From JBFJWU01 sp041623475 [NCBI: bacterium] (GTDB lineage: Bacteria; J088), in assembly GCA_041623475.1 (NCBI GenBank), contig JBFJWU010000009.1, forward strand, positions 1-21,672: DNA of 21,672 bases, in the 5' to 3' direction. The notes beneath the pieces are model-generated. The model was not told the origin of the DNA. It worked only from the letters and a program-made list of their open reading frames with translations, and did no database searches. Below are positions 20,834-21,672 of the stretch, one piece after another; the first letter of the stretch is position 1; each line of letters starts with the position of its first letter. The position numbers and the translations under genes were made by a program.

Positions 20834-21672
20834 TCAGTTCCCCCAGATCTCCCGTATGGCCGCCGTCATGACGGCGTGGGTGTCGGCACGGATAAAAACG
20901 GGCGGCGTCCCCAGCGGCGCATCGACGGTCACCTGTTGCCGACCTGTAAAGCTGTCACCGGTCAACAGATGCTGCCACGTCCCTTTGGGAAGCCAGGCGG
21001 TCCCCCTGGATTCACCGGGTGCGACGATCGGCGCAACGACAACATCGGGGCCCAGCATCCACTGGCGATGGGCCTCATAGGCAGGTTCCCATTCCGAATC
21101 GACGAGGACCGTGTGCCGGATCATGGGCATTCCGGTTGATTGCGCCTCTCGGGCCAGTTCGCGCAGGTACGGCAGCATCGCCGCGTGGATCCGCGAAAAA
21201 ACCGAAAAATGCGCCAGGGTCTCGGCATCAGAATCAAAATGATGGTTCTCAAACTTCTGCAGGCCGTCGTGGGTCCGCATCACCGGTGTAAAGGCACCCA
21301 GCTCGGTCCAGCGCTGGAACAATTCCTGGTCGCGCGGCCCACCAGAGAACCCGCCAATATCGTGGGTAAATACGGGAATCCCGCTCATGCCCAGTGTCAG
21401 CCCGGCCGCCAGAACCGTCGGCAGACCGTCGGATTCGGACCAGTCTGCTTCCTGATCGCCGGCCCAGACAACCTGCGCGACCTCGTGTTCGCCAGTGAAA
21501 CCCGACCGCGAAAACATCACGAAATCATTGCCCAGACGGTCCTCGAGTACCTCGCGATTAATCTGGTGCCATCGGGTCGTAAAGCGATTATGCCACTGGT
21601 CACCGGTTCCCGACGCTGTATGGCCGTCATAGGGCAGCCACTCTCCGAAATCCGCCATCCAGCCCGCCATCC
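20834..21672 (-). CDS. Glycoside hydrolase family 31, C-terminal part (YihQ/alpha-glucosidase-like; 5' end outside window)
   Basis: The reading frame runs off the right edge, so only about the last 279 residues are seen (residue 1 = first visible). GH31 enzymes are retaining alpha-glycosidases. The nucleophile is D7 in GWMADFGEWLPYDG and the acid/base is D72 in VWAGDQEADW. Other marks are FSRSGFTG, THDIGGFSGG, FTPVMRTHDG and the C-terminal beta-sandwich (GPDVVVAPIV, TPPVFIRAD). GWMADFGE, WAGDQ-x-x-DW and the closing PPVFIRAD closely resemble sulfoquinovosidase YihQ. In YihQ a tyrosine after DIGG helps recognise the sulfonate; here that residue is F108. The YihQ Arg and Trp determinants would lie upstream, beyond the window. 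I therefore call it GH31, substrate undecided. Confidence 0.85.
   Translation of the reverse strand, partial: MAGWMADFGEWLPYDGHTASGTGDQWHNRFTTRWHQINREVLEDRLGNDFVMFSRSGFTGEHEVAQVVWAGDQEADWSESDGLPTVLAAGLTLGMSGIPVFTHDIGGFSGGPRDQELFQRWTELGAFTPVMRTHDGLQKFENHHFDSDAETLAHFSVFSRIHAAMLPYLRELAREAQSTGMPMIRHTVLVDSEWEPAYEAHRQWMLGPDVVVAPIVAPGESRGTAWLPKGTWQHLLTGDSFTGRQQVTVDAPLGTPPVFIRADTHAVMTAAIREIWGN

Noticed and set aside
1-21672. CRISPR array, insertion sequence or prophage
   Set aside because: No regularly spaced direct repeats, transposase or phage genes were seen in any frame; the repeats found are isolated inverted repeats.

Overview
The window appears to join two unrelated pieces of DNA at about position 5050. 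Positions 1 to ~5050 form a very GC-rich, all-forward nitrogen-fixation segment. Positions ~5050 to 21672 have visibly lower GC, different codon choice and mostly reverse-strand housekeeping and pilus genes. The change falls inside one open reading frame, 4520-5719: a HypB/UreG-like GTPase runs in frame into the middle of a COG3315-type methyltransferase. I read this as a probable assembly chimera or cloning-type join. A real illegitimate recombination cannot be excluded from sequence alone.

Left segment (nif). In order it holds the 3' end of nifK, a NifX-family protein, a nif-specific 2[4Fe-4S] ferredoxin (fdxB type), a second NifX-like protein and a strong terminator. A sigma-54 promoter follows, with a structured leader that carries its own intrinsic terminator. 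Then come a short radical-SAM-only nifB, a cytoplasmic substrate-binding-type protein with a DUF1858/ScdA_N-like N-terminus, and the GTPase. Together these supply electrons, cluster precursors and carriers for FeMo-cofactor assembly. Short NifB, FdxB, a -24/-12 promoter and a hexaloop-plus-terminator leader fit a Desulfuromonadia (Geobacter/Desulfuromonas-like) anaerobe. In Geobacter, nif genes are known to be controlled by an ANTAR antitermination protein. Intergenic spaces in this segment carry large inverted repeats.

Right segment. After the methyltransferase fragment come a stand-alone MnmC-like methyltransferase (+), then a reverse-strand mdh - SDR epimerase - tsaC group. Next are a secreted DUF4124 protein (-), an isochorismatase-fold protein lacking its catalytic cysteine (+), and the type IV pilus operon pilB-pilT-pilC-pilS-pilR (-). 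Upstream of that lie rpsU and a split F0 operon atpZ-atpI-atpB-atpE (-). Then come tRNA-Leu(GAG) (+), an EI24/CysZ-like membrane protein (+) and the 3' part of a GH31 glycosidase (-). The contiguous pilBTCSR order, an F0 cluster without F1 genes beside it, and an LDH-like malate dehydrogenase suggest a deltaproteobacterium-like lineage (Myxococcota or relatives). This is inferred from gene order, not from any phylogeny.

No CRISPR array, insertion sequence, integrase or replication origin was seen. No gene-free stretch exceeds 300 bases. The longest gaps are 1880-2220 (filled by terminator, promoter and leader), 17467-17720 (rpsU terminator and pilB promoter), 19638-19871 (tRNA promoter), 3097-3308 (inverted repeats) and 8934-9130 (an AT-rich patch just upstream of mdh, otherwise nothing recognised).
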